In this document: one piece after another, positions 13,545 through 25,022 of the stretch | Layout of the letters: the number at the start of each line of letters is the position of its first letter | How positions within the stretch are numbered: position 1 is the stretch's first letter | Assembly (NCBI GenBank): GCA_022702705.1 | Contig: CM040423.1 | Location: forward strand, 118,291,738-118,355,737 | From: Papilionanthe hookeriana x Papilionanthe teres | Lineage: Eukaryota; Streptophyta; Magnoliopsida; Asparagales; Orchidaceae | Direction: 5' to 3' | Length of the DNA: 64,000 nt | Translations under genes and position numbers: made by a program | The notes under the pieces: generated by a model | What the model was told of the DNA's origin: nothing | Seen by the model: only the letters and a program-made list of their open reading frames with translations | The model's database searches: none

Positions 13545-13646
13545 ACAATAATAAAACAAAACAAAATACAACACACTAAAAAAAACAAAGAAAAGTAAAA
13601 ATTTATAATTTCTTAATTCTCTTTAAAATGCAATTTAGATTAAGAT

Positions 13647-13664
13647 TCCCCGACAACGGTGCTA
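13647..13664 (-). promoter_or_regulatory. Primer binding site of element G (tRNA-Asp type)
   Basis: The minus strand reads tagcaccgttgtcgggga, six bases after the LTR end. The Athila consensus tggcgccgttgccgggga is complementary to the 3' end of plant tRNA-Asp. A few transitions separate this copy from it. Confidence 0.8.
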
Positions 13665-13670
13665 AAAACT

Positions 13671-15477
13671 TGATCCACGATAAATATAAGTGCAACAGAT
13701 GCCAAAAACTTGGTTCCGCTGGATAAATGCGCTGATGATTTAAGATATGAAAATAATGATTTTATTATATGGGATACTACGCAAGTATACGTATAGTTTA
13801 TCAAGTAATATAAGACTTTCTGATTAAGCCCCGAGATCGAACCCACAGGGAAAATGTAAAATCTTTAAAGGAATCAAAGAAATTATCTTTTTACTTTCTT
13901 TAATTGTTTTTGAAAAAGTATGTCTTGATTTTGAAAATTTTTGAAGGTTGATATGTCTTTTGAAATTTTCTTAATAAAATGCTAAACAAGAAATTAAAAT
14001 TACAATAACTAATAACACTTGATGTAAAATACTATTAACTAGAATATCTTTTTCTTTCCTTTCATGAAGTAGTAATAATTCTTAAAGTATTGTTATGGAA
14101 GTATTCAAATTTTTGTTGTGACATATAGAAGCAAATGTGTTCTTTACCCTTACTTGGTTCTATAAGGAACATAGGTTAATTTGAAATTTATATTATTTTG
14201 AACATGGTTAAGCAGGGAAGATACCAGTCTCTCACTCTAGAGTTCCCTTAATTCCCACCACCTGGGGGCTAACTTCTCATAACAAAACTCAAAACTTCAA
14301 ACCAAATTAGAGGTTTTTAGCTTGTCACTTTAAAATCCTCTAATTTTACTCCCTTTTATAATAATGTCTTCTAATATTACATTCAATTATATGGACTACA
14401 ATTCTCACCCATATAATTTCATGTGATTCATACTAACTTTTATGAGACAATACCGCATTGGATCTTACATAATCTCAAGGAATTTTACAACTTAACAGGC
14501 CAAATTAAGAAGTAAACAAAGTTTTTAGAATCAATCTTCAGAACTTCTTCCAACTTTTAAACACTTATACTTTCCACAAAAATTCTCTTTAAATTAATTA
14601 CTTCTCCATTTAAGAAAGAAAAAAGATAAAGTAAACTACTCAGAATGCATTGAGAAAATATAAAAACACATTGATTTGAAATTAAAAACAACGATAAGAA
14701 AAATAATAAATGAAAACAAGTATTAATAAACTAAGTAAAAGTAATCACTTATATGAAAATCCTCTCCACAAGACTAAGGAAGTTCCTCTAAAACTTTGAA
14801 TCTTCGCTAAACTACTTCTCAGAGCAAGTCTCCCTACTCCGTTGACTCAGAATACAGACTTCAGACTTCAATAAAAACTAAACTAAAAGAAAGAACAGAA
14901 GTGGGAAGAAGAATACTTCACTCCGACCCTTTTCTCCTTTCTACTCTCTACTCCTACTCTACATAAAAACTTTTAAAATGCAGTGGTAGAACAATGGAAG
15001 TACTCTTCAAAATGCAGTGGAAGAGTCTCCTCAAATTGCCTCCTCTAAATCTTCCTAAGACTCTCTTTAAATAGTAAACCAAAAGGTGTCTTTGTGCCTC
15101 TTCAAAATGTGTCCAGATTCGATGTATCTACCAAGGAACGCACCCCTTCATTCAAACTTGCCGCCCAAAGGAAGTTATGGACATTACCACGAAGTGTTGC
15201 ATCCCATCCTCTTTGAAATTGGCACCAAATCCAATTGGATCTCGATTTTTAACTGTGGAGGCTAAGCGCCGGCCTAGCGGCGCTTAACCGCCAGTGCGAA
15301 ATTTTTTATTTTTCATTTTTTTGCTCCAAATTTGATCCAATTTTGCTTCTTTCATCATGACCATCCATTTTCATCATACCTGCAAGAAAAACACAAAATA
15401 CCTTCCATTAAATTTTAATATCATTAAAAATAGGTATAAAAATATGCATAATAATACTATATATTTTAGGTGTATCA
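13671..15477 (-). mobile_element. 5' LTR of element G (1807 bp)
   Basis: Read on the minus strand the LTR begins TGATACACC at 15477 and ends GGATCA at 13671, a TGAT...ATCA inverted terminus like those of C and D. Near its start it has the motif shared with D (aatggaaggtatt, then a cttgcag-type stretch), followed by a GC-rich palindromic block at 15255-15290. Near its 3' end is the cctgtgggttcgat / tacttgata / cgtatacttgc box found in all Athila LTRs here (13781-13850). It drove transcription of G in life. No partner LTR is in the window. Confidence 0.85.
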
Positions 15478-16440
15478 AGGATCAAGAGAAAACAACTTAT
15501 ACTAGTCCTTATGAAACTTTTGCTTTTCAAAGAATGCCTTTTGAATTATATAATGCATCTGCAACATTCCAGAGATGTATGATGTCTATCTTTTGTAAGT
15601 TAATAGATAATGAAATAAAAGTATTTATGGATGATTTCTCTATGTTTGGACATCATCTGACGCGTGCTTAAATCATCTTGAAAAAGTTTTGGAGCTATGC
15701 GAAAGAACTAACTTAGTTCTAAATTGGGAGAAATGTCAATTTATGGTTGTAGGAGGAATTGTATTAGGGCATAAAATTATAGAAAATGGCATGAAAGTAG
15801 ACCCTGTAAAAATTCAAGTAATAGCTAAATTACCACCTCCTATTAGAGTGAGAGGGGTAAGAAGTTTTCTTGGACATGTTGGTTTCAACAGGCGCTATAT
15901 TAAAAATTTTTCAAAAACTACCAAACCTCTATGCCAACTTTTATAAAAGAATAAGAAATTTGAATTTACTGAAGACTGCTTGAATGCCTTTGAATTATTA
16001 AAGGAAAAACTAATCACAACACATATAATAGTTTCACTTGATTGGGAGAAACCATTTGAATTAATGTACGGTGCTAGTGATTATGCTATTGGAGTTGTTC
16101 TTGGTCAAAGATATGATAAAATTTTTAAAGTTATATACTATGCTATTAGAACTCTTAACGATGTTCAAATTAACTACACAGTTACTGAAAAAGAGTTACT
16201 GGCTATTGTGTCTGCTTTCGATAAATTTAGATCATATTTAATTGGAACTAAATGTATTGTGCATACTATTCACTCTACTATTAAATATATGATGCAAAAG
16301 AAGTAAACCTTAATTAATTAGATGGGTACTTTTAATGCAAGAATTCGATTTTATGGTGATTGATAGAGAAGGAACTGACAATCAAATTGCTGATCATTTG
16401 TCGAGACTGGAATATCATGAATCATCTAATACCGATAATG
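15478..16440 (+). pseudogene. pol: Reverse transcriptase / RNase H of element F, broken
   Basis: RT copies element RNA into DNA and RNase H removes the RNA strand. The sequence starts inside the RT palm (DQEKTTYTSPYETFAFQRMP) because element G is inserted just upstream. The YVDD-like box survives as VFMDDF near 15630. A frame change follows; 15689-15946 reads the thumb/connection region (RSFLGHVGFNRRYIKNFSK). RNase H lies at 15980-16306 in another frame. Its first catalytic Asp is Gly (YGASDY in place of DASDY), TEKELLAIV is present, and TDHS has become TIHS. The tail DNQIADHLSRLE ends near 16420 after further shifts. Confidence 0.9.
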
Positions 16441-16479
16441 AAATTACATACAGTTTCCCTGATGAAAAACTTTATAATA

Positions 16480-17795
16480 TAAATTAGTGGAAAATACCTT
16501 GGTATGATGATATTGTAAACAATATAGTAAGCGATATTTTTCCACCTATGCTAACTCTAAAGCAACAGAAAAAATTCATTCATGATGCAAAAGTATATTT
16601 TTGGGATGAACCATATTTATATAAGCAATGTCATGATCTTTTTATTTGGAGATGTGTGCCTTATGAAGAAACTGAACAAATTATTCAGAAATGCCACGAT
16701 TCTGAATTTGGAGGACATTTTGGCATTGACAAAACTGCGCATAAAATTTTGCAAGCTGGATTTTGTTGGCCTACTCTTTTTAAAGATGTTTACAAATGTA
16801 TCAAAACTTGTGATAGATTCCAACCAGTAGGTAATATATCTAGAAGAAATGAAATGCCTCTGAATTTTATGTTAGAAGTGGAAATTTTTTATGCTTGGGG
16901 ATTAGATTTCATGGGACCATTTATTCCTTCATTTGGGTACTTATATATATTTTAAATGCAGTTGATTATGTATCAAAATGGATTGAAGCACAAGCTTTAT
17001 GCAGTTGTGATGCTAAAAGTGTTTCAAGATTCTTAATGAAAAATTTTTCACAAGATACGGAATGCCAAGAGTTATTATCACAGACGGCGGATCCCCTTTT
17101 AGGAATAAATGTATTCAGAGATTGGCAGAAAAATTTAATGTTGTTCATAGATTCTCTACTGCCTATCATCCTCAAACCAGTGTTTTAGCTAAGTTTCTAA
17201 TCGTGAGATTAAACAAATTTTAGAAAAGACTATAAACCCTAGTAGAGTAGATTGGTATGTGAGACTGGATACTACATTATGGACATATAGGACTGCTTAT
17301 AAAACTCCTATTGGTATGACTCCTTACAAGCTTATATATGGAAAAACCTGTCACTTACCAGTAGAATTGGAACATAAAGCATATTGGGCGATTAAAGAAT
17401 TCAACTATAATTTAAAAAACACTGGTGAGAAGAGATTATTGCAATTGAATGAATTAGAAGAATTAAGAAATGAATCTTACAATAACGACAGAATTTATAA
17501 GAAAAAATTGAAGTTAATGCATGATCAGAAGATTAACTAAAAGAACTTTGAACCAGGGTAAGAAGTTTTGCTTTACAATACAAGGTTGAAATTATTTCCT
17601 AGGAAATTGAAGTCTTGTTGGTTAGGACCCGTTACTGTGACTCAGGTTTAAACTTATGGAGCTGTTGAAATTGAAGATCTGAAGACTGGGAATAGATTTA
17701 AAGTGAATGGACATAGATTAAAACCATATTTTAAGGGTAAAAGGCCAAATTATAAAGAGTTTTTAATGCAGTCAACCTGTATAACACCTGAATAG
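16480..17795 (+). pseudogene. pol: Integrase of element F, broken
   Basis: Integrase joins element cDNA to the host chromosome. The HHCC zinc domain is visible at about 16690-16840 (HDSEFGGHFGIDKTAHKI, then KTCDRFQ, where the last Cys is Phe). The core starts GLDFMGPF near 16900. A frame change near 16955 follows, then VIITDGGSPF near 17070-17100 in another frame. The catalytic Glu region at 17188-17200 has lost bases, so AEVSNREI is broken. 17259-17540 keeps the conserved TPIGMTPYKLIYGK and CHLPVELEHKAYWAI segment. A C-terminal piece to the stop at 17793-17795 contains GNRFKVNGHRLKPYF. Confidence 0.9.
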
Positions 17796-18221
17796 GTCAG
17801 GCTGACGACGTTAAACCAAGTGCTTTATGTGAGGAAACACATATTTATTTTTTTTGTGTGTTTGTTTGAATTTGTCGATAGTTTGTTGTAATATTAAATT
17901 CTACTACTTGAATTTGACCTTTGATTATCAAGAATTTGGATCCATAGAGAAAATTTGAAACGTGAAAGACCACGACGTAATATGCAAATTTTTTCCTAGA
18001 GCGCCGACGACGCGCTCGACGCGGCCAACAGTGGGCTTTTCCCGAGAGCCCTGGAAAATTACATAAGGCTCGCTGATGGAGCCTTCGAGGCCGCCGACAG
18101 CGGGATCGGCGAGTGGGCAGTTTTTTGTATTTAATTTGGCAAATTTTGGCAGTTTTTAGCTAATTCATCGCTTTTAAAACTCCTATGGACGGTTCCTATA
18201 CACTTTAATTCTCCATAATGA
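17796..18221 (+). other. Post-pol motif and leader before the first env-position ORF of F
   Basis: Directly after the pol stop lies a conserved motif (gctgacgacgttaaaccaag, then tgctttatgtgaggaaacac) also found after pol in C and D. Next is AT-rich DNA, then GC-rich palindrome-like blocks at about 17999-18110 (gcgccgacgacgcgctcgac), then the ATG at 18222. No ORF is visible. Confidence 0.6.
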
Positions 18222-19408
18222 ATGGAAACCACTTTTTATTCTTCTCTAATGGCCTCTAATTCAGTAGATTACCCTAGATTTCAAGTTTACAATCTAAGAA
18301 AGTTTCTCAGTGCAGAGACGCAGCAACTTTTCAACAAGGTGATGTCCAAGAGCAGGCTAATTAAGGAAAGAGGATTCGTCAACAGAGGATTATGCAATTC
18401 TTCATCACCAACTGAAGAAATGATTGTGAGGCGAAGATGGGAAGTGTTTTGCTATACTACTGCCATAGTAGTCGATCCTGTGGTTAAGGAATTCTACTCC
18501 AATTTACATGGAATCAACCAAGGAAGCGTCTATGTGTGAGGTAGGTGGATAACATTCAATTCTGGAAGAATTAATGAGTTATATATGCTTGAGAATGTTC
18601 CTGTCTGCCACTATTTAAATTTCATGCCGATAAGAGACAATATGAATGAAATATACTAGTATTTGACGAACAAAACCGATGACTGGGAAGTTAGAGAAAA
18701 TGGGTACATTAATTTCTCTGCAACACTTTAAATCCCATTTCAAAGAATTTACACTTTTTCATATCTGCAAAGTTATTGCCGACGATGAAAATTGGCAAAG
18801 TCACGAAAGAAAGTGCAATTTTGAACTACTGCATTCAAATGGGATGGCCCATTGATATTGGATCAAAAATTGTGAAGTCTGGGTTTAGCTTGATTGTTCA
18901 AGGATCATCCCACGGGCTTGGACATACTTCCACAATATTTTCAATATGCAGTTTGTTTCAAGTTTCGTACGAGATTTGGGAGAAAATTCTACTACCCTGG
19001 AAACCTTTAGACCTAGCTCGTATGTTCCCAACCAATGAAGAGGAGAATGACACGGGCGTGATCATGGATTACACATCTCAGAATTCTATTCCTATTCAAC
19101 CTCTTGTAATGGACAAGACACCGATGATCTTACACCGAATTAAGAATATGGAGAAGCAAGTACAAAATTTGATGAGTACAGTAAACAATATATCTGGGTT
19201 CTTTGATCATATTGATTGGAGAATGATGGAGCATTTTGATCATACTGGGTAATTTGAAGCAAGTCTGATATGCTTGATGAAGAAGATGGGTTGGATTGAT
19301 GAAGATTCAACAGAAGAATTCCCATTCAGAACTTTTTATAACTTGTTTGTCCTTGTTCAAGCAATGGGTGATATCAGAGAAGAAACCAGTACAGATTCTG
19401 AAGAGTAG
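18222..19408 (+). pseudogene. First env-position ORF (beta) of element F, plant-transposon-protein type, broken
   Basis: This ORF lies where Athila elements carry an env-like gene; its biochemical role is unknown. The chosen ATG opens METTFYSSLMASNSVDYPRF. Then come LIKERGFVNRG, RRRWEVFCYTTAIVVDP and VKEFYSNLHGINQG, the pattern of the 'putative plant transposon protein' family. A stop at 18537-18539 and other shifts break it; 18776-19252 continues with VTKESAILNYCIQMGWPIDI and a probable coiled coil (IKNMEKQVQNLMSTVNNIS). It ends TDSEE at 19408. It is clearly related to beta of C (56685-57855) and more distantly to the second ORF downstream. No signal peptide or convincing transmembrane segment is visible. 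Confidence 0.75.
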
Positions 19409-20271
19409 TAGAATTGATTTGCTTATTTCATTATGTTGTGTATGAGTTAAACTTTGTTTATTGTATTTGCTTTCATAGTTTTCTTTTTAATCTCAGTATA
19501 GATGAGATAATGATTGAAATGTTTGTTCTCAACATTTTGTGTGCTGTGGTTTGGATTGCGACGCTGATTAAATGGATTTAGGTTGAGAAAATATCTATTT
19601 ATGAGTGTTATGTATTGTGTTTTGTAAACACTTGGATTCAATATATAAATGTGAAGTTCTGTTGTGTGTATGTTAATTTTTGTTAATACATCACTTAATC
19701 ACTAAAATATATGATTAAAATGATCAAACGGATGACGACGAGGCTTAAAATTGATCAAAATCACAAAAATTTGAAAAAAGATCACTTTTTGAGAATCTCA
19801 CCGACGGTGTGCTCGAGGCTGCTGATGGCACGATTTTCCTAAGAAGAATTGAATTTAATTCAATAGAACCCGCTTACAGCGTGCTCGAGGCCACTGACGG
19901 TGAGATTGCGAAATTTACCTATTTACCGCGATTTTGATTGGTCAAATGCCACTATTCATTGTCTTCTTCCCCATTTTACCCAAAAATTCGACCAAGGGCT
20001 TGATAGATCTCAGAATTGGAGGAATATGAACAAAATCTTACACTGGATTTCATCTTCCCTTGGTAAGAGCTTCACTCCTATATAAAAATTTTTGATTTCA
20101 GCCATGAATTTCTTCCACATTAAGAAATTTTGGGATATTTGAAAATGTGGATAAAAGACTTGGAAGGAATTCATGGAACTTGATTTAGATTACTTTAAAT
20201 CCCCTTTAGAAGCCATTCTATTATTATTTTGGAGATTAGTCTGGATTTTTGTGATTTTGATATATCGAATA
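19409..20271 (+). other. Inter-ORF leader of element F with GC-rich blocks and a splice-donor-like site
   Basis: AT-rich sequence carries two GC-rich blocks (accgacggtgtgctcgaggc at about 19799 and a similar one near 19870) and the leader text ending cttggtaagagcttcactcc. In that text ttg|gtaagag at 20060-20069 is a strong 5' splice-site match, shared with E and C. A clean acceptor before the ATG at 20272 is not visible in F. Confidence 0.5.
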
Positions 20272-21429
20272 ATGGCTCCACGACAAATGAGAAGACTCGA
20301 ACATGACGAGACTCGTTTCATAAATGCGAAAGCACAAGCAAGATATACTTCACTCTTTCAAAGCAAGAAGTGTATCCAAGGTTGAGTTTTCGAAAATCCT
20401 GTAGGAGAAGTGGAACGAGTTATCAAGGAGAGAGGATGGGAGAACTTTTGTTACACAACCAACATAGCTGCTATTGAAGTTGTGAGGAAGTTCTATTCTA
20501 ATCTTACTCAACTTGAGGATGAACCGGTCAAAGTGAGAGGATTCTCTGTAGACTTTAATGCTAACCGCATTAACACTTTTTACAAGCTTCAAGATTATTT
20601 TTCTAGCGAGTATGAAACATTTGGAACAATTGAAGGTCCGTTGAATGATGTTATTGACTTTGTCACTGATGGGAAAGGAGTTTGGAAATTTAAAAATCGT
20701 GAACAGATTAACTTTCCATTGTCCATGATGAATGCCACTGCTAAAGAATGGTATTATTTCATTTGTTCGACTCTGCTACCCACATACCATCATAGTGAAG
20801 TCTCGAGAGACAGAGCGGTTCTGAATTTCTATATTCAGAACAATAGAAGCATTAATATGGGGAGAATAATTTACAAGAATATTATGACCATTACAAAGAG
20901 TGAGACAAGTGGATATTTAGGGCATTCTGGCCTTTTTTATGCACTTTGTCAATTATCCAGAGTTGAAGCGAGAGATGATGAGGAATGGATGTATCTGATG
21001 TAACCCATTAGTAAATCGAATATAAAGACTTATGAATCCCATGAGGAATGAAGAAAAGGGAGTAGGAGCAAGGCACCTTCTACTAGTAGCGATATTCCTT
21101 CTACTAGCTATGACCCCCCTGCCTCTAGTCCCCCTTCCTTATATGATCTGATGAATTCCATGACCCTGCAGAGGAAAAGTTTTGAGCAGTTGGATGAAAA
21201 ATTAGAAAGAATTGATCACAGGATTGAAGGGTTAGAGAGAAGACATGACCATGATAGTGAGTATCTTCAGAGGCACTCTGATTTTGAGATGTCATATTAT
21301 GATGCTCAGGCCAGATACTACAGAGGAGAGCCTGATGTCATTTTTCCACAATGCCCTCGGTATACTCAGTATCAACCCAATCCTCCTCTTGACCAGGGTG
21401 ATGAGGACATTGTATGGGATTTTGATTGA
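20272..21429 (+). pseudogene. Second env-position ORF (gamma) of element F, broken
   Basis: The start ATG (MAPRQMRRLEHDETRFINAK) matches the MAPRMSKGK start of E. A stop interrupts it at 20383-20385. 20410-21003 is a long open segment with ERGWENFCYTTNIAAIEVVR, KVRGFSVDFNANRIN, WYYFICSTLLPTYHHSEV and SGYLGHSGLFYALCQLS, the plant-transposon-protein domain. After a stop at 21001-21003, 21151-21429 encodes a coiled-coil tail (EQLDEKLERIDHRIEGLE) and an acidic end (DQGDEDIVWDFD). It is the counterpart of alpha in C, D and E. Function is unknown. This is the least damaged of the env-position ORFs here. Confidence 0.75.
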
Positions 21430-22804
21430 TCTTTGTGATTGTGATGTGATGTATTTGTTTGTTTGTTTTAGTTTTGTTGTTGTACTTTGATTTTTATTGT
21501 ATTCTGTGGACTATGCTTGTTTCTGGGATATGTGTTTAGTTTGGCAGTTTACATTTTCATTTTTGAATATTTGTGATATTTGTGATGGTAATTGTAACTG
21601 TGAACTTTTTAGTTTAAAATAGTAAAATGTTTGTTCTGTGTTGTGAAATGCACATGTCATGTGTAGTATAGTTAGTTTGTTGTTGTTTAAATATTTAGTT
21701 TTATATAGTTGTTTTAAATTTTCATTACCCCAGCAAATTTTCTAAACCTTTATGTGTGCAAAAAGGTTTTTAAATATTACAGGTCAGTTGAAATTAGAAA
21801 TTTTGAGAAGAATCTGGAAATTTCAAAAAGACAAAAATGCCTAAAATGCAAAGGTATGAATTTTATATTTAGAATTTTTCTTGCTACCCTGTATTATTTC
21901 TATTAAAGAAAAACTTTAAGTTTGGGGGAGGAAGAAAAATCTTAACTATTATATGTTCTCAAATAACATATTTTCAAAAAAAGTATAATATGATTTTTGT
22001 GATGAAATTTAATTCAGATAACTATGTTTAGATTTTGTCTAAATATTATGGAAAAATTTAAGGAAATATTTTTAGTAATGAAAATTAATTTTGTAAGTTA
22101 AGATATTTAGTATAAGAGGATAAGACTATATTTACTATATAAAGTAAAGGAAGCTATATTTTGAAATATTAAGAATCTTTGGAATTTAGTTGAGAAAGAA
22201 AAGATTGGGATTCAATGATGTAAAAACTATGAAGTAGATATAAGGTAAAGAATGTTTAAAAGTTTCAAATTTAGGAAGAGAGGAGTGAAGTTCAAAATTA
22301 TTAACAGGCTATCCAGATACAGTAATCCTCACTTGAAAAAGAAAAAGAAAGAAAAAGAAGAGGATTGAAGAACAATACCTGAAAAGAAAATAAAAAAAAG
22401 GATTGAAAAACAATCTAAAAGAAAGAAAAAAAAGTAAGTGAGGAGAAGCATGAAGAAATGCCTTATCAAAAATTGGCTTCACTTGGATTAACCTAAAGGG
22501 AAAACGAAAAGCATTTCTGAACTTATATCTATGATTAGTTTCCTTACTTGTAGTTTCCTCATGAAGTCCTATCTTCTAAATATTCTAAGTGAATTGATAT
22601 TGCAACATATAGTCATTTTGAAATGTATAGAAGACTAGAACTCTTAGACTTGATGACTAGATAGTCTTATACCTGTAAAATTAATCTAATTACTTGAAAA
22701 TCTTTCTAAGAATTTTTGCTATAATATTTATTTAAATCAAAATTATAGTATTTCTGAATTAAAACTTTACCACAATGAATCATAAATTTTATGTAGCACT
22801 AAAG

Positions 22805-22824
22805 ATTACTTGAGGACAAGTAAT
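22805..22824 (+). promoter_or_regulatory. Pre-polypurine stem-loop of element F
   Basis: attacttgaggacaagtaat folds as an 8-bp perfect stem with loop AGGA, ending 20 nt before the LTR. The identical hairpin is found in C. Confidence 0.65.
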
Positions 22825-22830
22825 GATTAA

Positions 22831-22844
22831 ATTTTGCGGGATTT
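22831..22844 (+). promoter_or_regulatory. Polypurine tract of element F
   Basis: attttgcgggattt directly abuts the LTR start TGACCC at 22845. The polypurine tract primes plus-strand DNA synthesis. It is degraded compared with agtttgggggatttt in C. Confidence 0.6.
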
Positions 22845-23150
22845 TGACCCATGGAATAAAGGTTAAGATTTTTATACTTATTTTATACTTATTTTGATGA
22901 TATTGCACTTTAAAGAAGGGTATTTTTGGTGTTTTCTATAGACATAAAGATTTAATGATAAAGGAGTGAAAATAAGCAAAAAGAAGTGAATTTGGAGCAA
23001 AAAGGGCTAAAATATGTAAATTTAACCTAGTGCGCCGACGGCGGGATTTTCCTGAGAGTTCAGAATTAATTCCAAGGGAGGCCATCGACGGTAGGGTCAG
23101 TTTGAAGCAATATTTCTAGAAGGCCGCCAACGGCGCAGATAGAGGCCTAT
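22845..23150 (+). mobile_element. 3' LTR of element F, truncated to about 300 bp
   Basis: It begins TGACCCATGG after the polypurine tract and follows the LTR pattern of C and E (ttgatgatattgcactttaaagaa). It then has GC-rich blocks (gtgcgccgacggcggg at 23030, ccgccaacggcgcag at 23122). It breaks off near 23150 where E internal sequence starts, well short of the 1.6 kb seen in related LTRs. Confidence 0.65.
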
Positions 23151-23892
23151 GTTTTAGATATGCTTACTTTCATTGTATGCTTAGATTTTAGTGTTTGCCT
23201 ATCGTAGTATACTTGCAACACTAAACATAAAAGAGTTGGTTTGGTTTGATTGAACATATTTGGTGTTTATATTGTATCTTGGATTTTATAAATATAGGTT
23301 TGTTGTGTATTGTTTGAGTAAAGAATTGTGTTAATTATTGCTTGTAAGATGATGTAAATGCCTATTTAAGTGTTAAACACCATTGTGGAAGTCGAAATGA
23401 TCAAAATTACGCAAAAAAATTTGGACCCAGAAAAAAGTTTGGACCGGCGTCGCCGGTGCCAGAATCAAGTGTGTTTGGCATTTAATTTAAATTGAGCGCC
23501 GCCGACGCCCAAACCCAGTAAAAGGCTAAAAACCCTTGTTTTCGCGATTTTTACCCTGAGACCCTCAAATTTTTCCATTGCCTTTGTTTCCTCCTCCATT
23601 TTCACGATTTTGAATATCTAAGGCTTGCTATATCTCAAATTTAAGTTGATTTCAAAGCTTTTCGACACCAGATCTACACTTCTCTTGGTAAGAGCCTCAC
23701 TTCAAGTTAAAATTTTTTATTTTAACCATGGAAATCTCTCACATTGCTTAGGTTGGAATTTTTGGAGTTTTAAAGAGATTTTGAGATTTCTATGATGAAA
23801 TTTGCTTTTACTTGTTTAGAATAGTATTTGGATTTTGTTACATTATGAATTTGGGATTTATTGAAATTTTCTTGCAAATTTTAGAAATTCAC
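23151..23892 (+). other. Inter-ORF leader of element E with GC-rich block and putative intron
   Basis: No ORF. It includes GC-rich palindrome-like blocks (ccggcgtcgccggtgcc at about 23453, gagcgccgccgacgcccaa at about 23493). A leader ends tctcttg|gtaagag (donor at 23688), and attttag at 23884 is a possible acceptor just before the ATG at 23893. The implied intron is 197 bp. Confidence 0.5.
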
Positions 23893-25022
23893 ATGGCTCC
23901 AAGGATGAGTAAAGGGAAGAGGAAATTGGATTTTGATGAGGAGAAATTCATTAATATTAAAGCGCAAATTCGCTTTAACTCTTACCTTTACAACAAGAAG
24001 TGTATCCAGGATCGAGCTTTCGATAGTCCTGGTGGATCTGTAGAACAGTTAATTGCAGAGTAGAAATGAGAAGGATTATGTTATTTTATTGTGAATGCTG
24101 TTATGGGAGTGGTTAGAGAGTTCTATGCTAATGTGCCCTGGACTGAGACTGAGTACATGCTTATTAGAGGAAAAATGGTTGAGTTTACTCCTCAGCGAAT
24201 CAATGCTTTCTATCAGACTCGGGAACCATTTGTTTGTGAATATTAAAACTTTGATACTCAAGGGGAAAATATGAGAGAAGTGATTGCTTTTCTGACGGAT
24301 GGAAGAGAGGAATGGAAAGTAAGTCAAAAACAATTGATTAATTTCCCCGCTTCCACATTGAATGTTGCATCAAAAGTTTGGCATTATTTCATCTCTGCAA
24401 GACTATTACCTTCTTATCACCACAGCAAAGTTACAAGGGATAGAGTGATTCTGAACTATTGTATTTAGAAGATGAAAAAGATTGATATTGGAACTATTGT
24501 TTATAAGAACATTCAGACGGTTGCTAGAGGTGAGACCACTGGAGGATTAGGACATCCTGCCTTAGTTCATGCCCTATGTGTTCATTCTGGAGTGGAGTTC
24601 AATAGTTCTGAAGAAGTGGCTATACCTCTGAGACCAATTACAAAGACTATTATCCGTACTTACGAGTCTCATGTGGGAGCCCGAGTTGAGCGTAGGAGTA
24701 TTGATATTCCTACTACGAGTTATGATGTTCCATCTACATCTGAGCCGCCTACCTTATCTGATATTATGGAGCAACTAAGATTACAGAGTGCTAGTGTGGA
24801 TAGAATCCATGGTGGGATGGATGTGTATGAGGCCAGGAGTGATGTGAATGAAGATTATCTACAGAGGAGAGTTGAGTTCGATATTGTTTATTATGAAGCA
24901 CAGGTCAGATTTATGTGGGGGGGGAGTCTGATGTGATATTTCGTACTTGCCCTAGCTATACACCATATAGAACTGACCCTGCTGATGACCCTGTTGATGA
25001 TCCTGGTGATGGAGACTGGTAG
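23893..25022 (+). pseudogene. Second env-position ORF (alpha) of element E, broken
   Basis: The ATG follows a possible splice acceptor and encodes MAPRMSKGKRKLDFDEEKFI. A TGG-to-TAG-type stop at 24061-24063, further stops near 24244 and 24466, and a frame change in the G run at 24917-24924 break it. Recognisable parts are VVREFY-type text near 24110, LINFPASTLNVASKVWHYFI, ARLLPSYHHSKVTRDRVILN, ETTGGLGHPALVHALCVHSG and a tail (LSDIMEQLRLQSASVDRIHG) predicted to coil. It belongs to the 'putative plant transposon protein' family at the Athila env position; function unknown. It is the intact-length reference for the internally deleted alpha of C. Confidence 0.75.

Larger units (their letters stand above)
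12885..15477 (-). mobile_element. Element G: 5' part of an Athila-type Ty3/gypsy retrotransposon
   Basis: Read on the minus strand the order is LTR (15477 to 13671), primer binding site, then gag, which is interrupted at 12885 by X1. The rest of G lies beyond the left window edge. G sits inside the reverse-transcriptase sequence of element F; the first F bases after it are aggat (15478-15482), the expected right-hand target duplication, whose partner is outside the window. Confidence 0.8.
21430..22844 (+). other. 3' non-coding region of element F
   Basis: No ORF. It contains a G-rich polypurine-like tract (aagtttgggggagga, 21918-21932), a purine-rich stretch (22335-22440, mostly gaaaaagaaag) followed by a conserved block (gaggagaagcatgaagaaat), a perfect 8-bp stem-loop at 22805-22824 and the terminal polypurine tract at 22831-22844. 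The same layout occurs in C, D and E. Confidence 0.7.
15478..23150 (+). mobile_element. Element F: Athila-type retrotransposon, pol to truncated 3' LTR
   Basis: The order is RT (entered mid-domain), RNase H, integrase, post-pol motif, first env-position ORF, second env-position ORF, 3' non-coding region, polypurine tract, and about 300 bp of 3' LTR. The 5' portion (LTR, gag, protease, RT fingers) must lie left of the window, beyond G. At the 3' side the LTR breaks off near 23150 and runs straight into internal sequence of element E, so F is either nested in E with a damaged LTR or fused to it by recombination. Confidence 0.8.
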
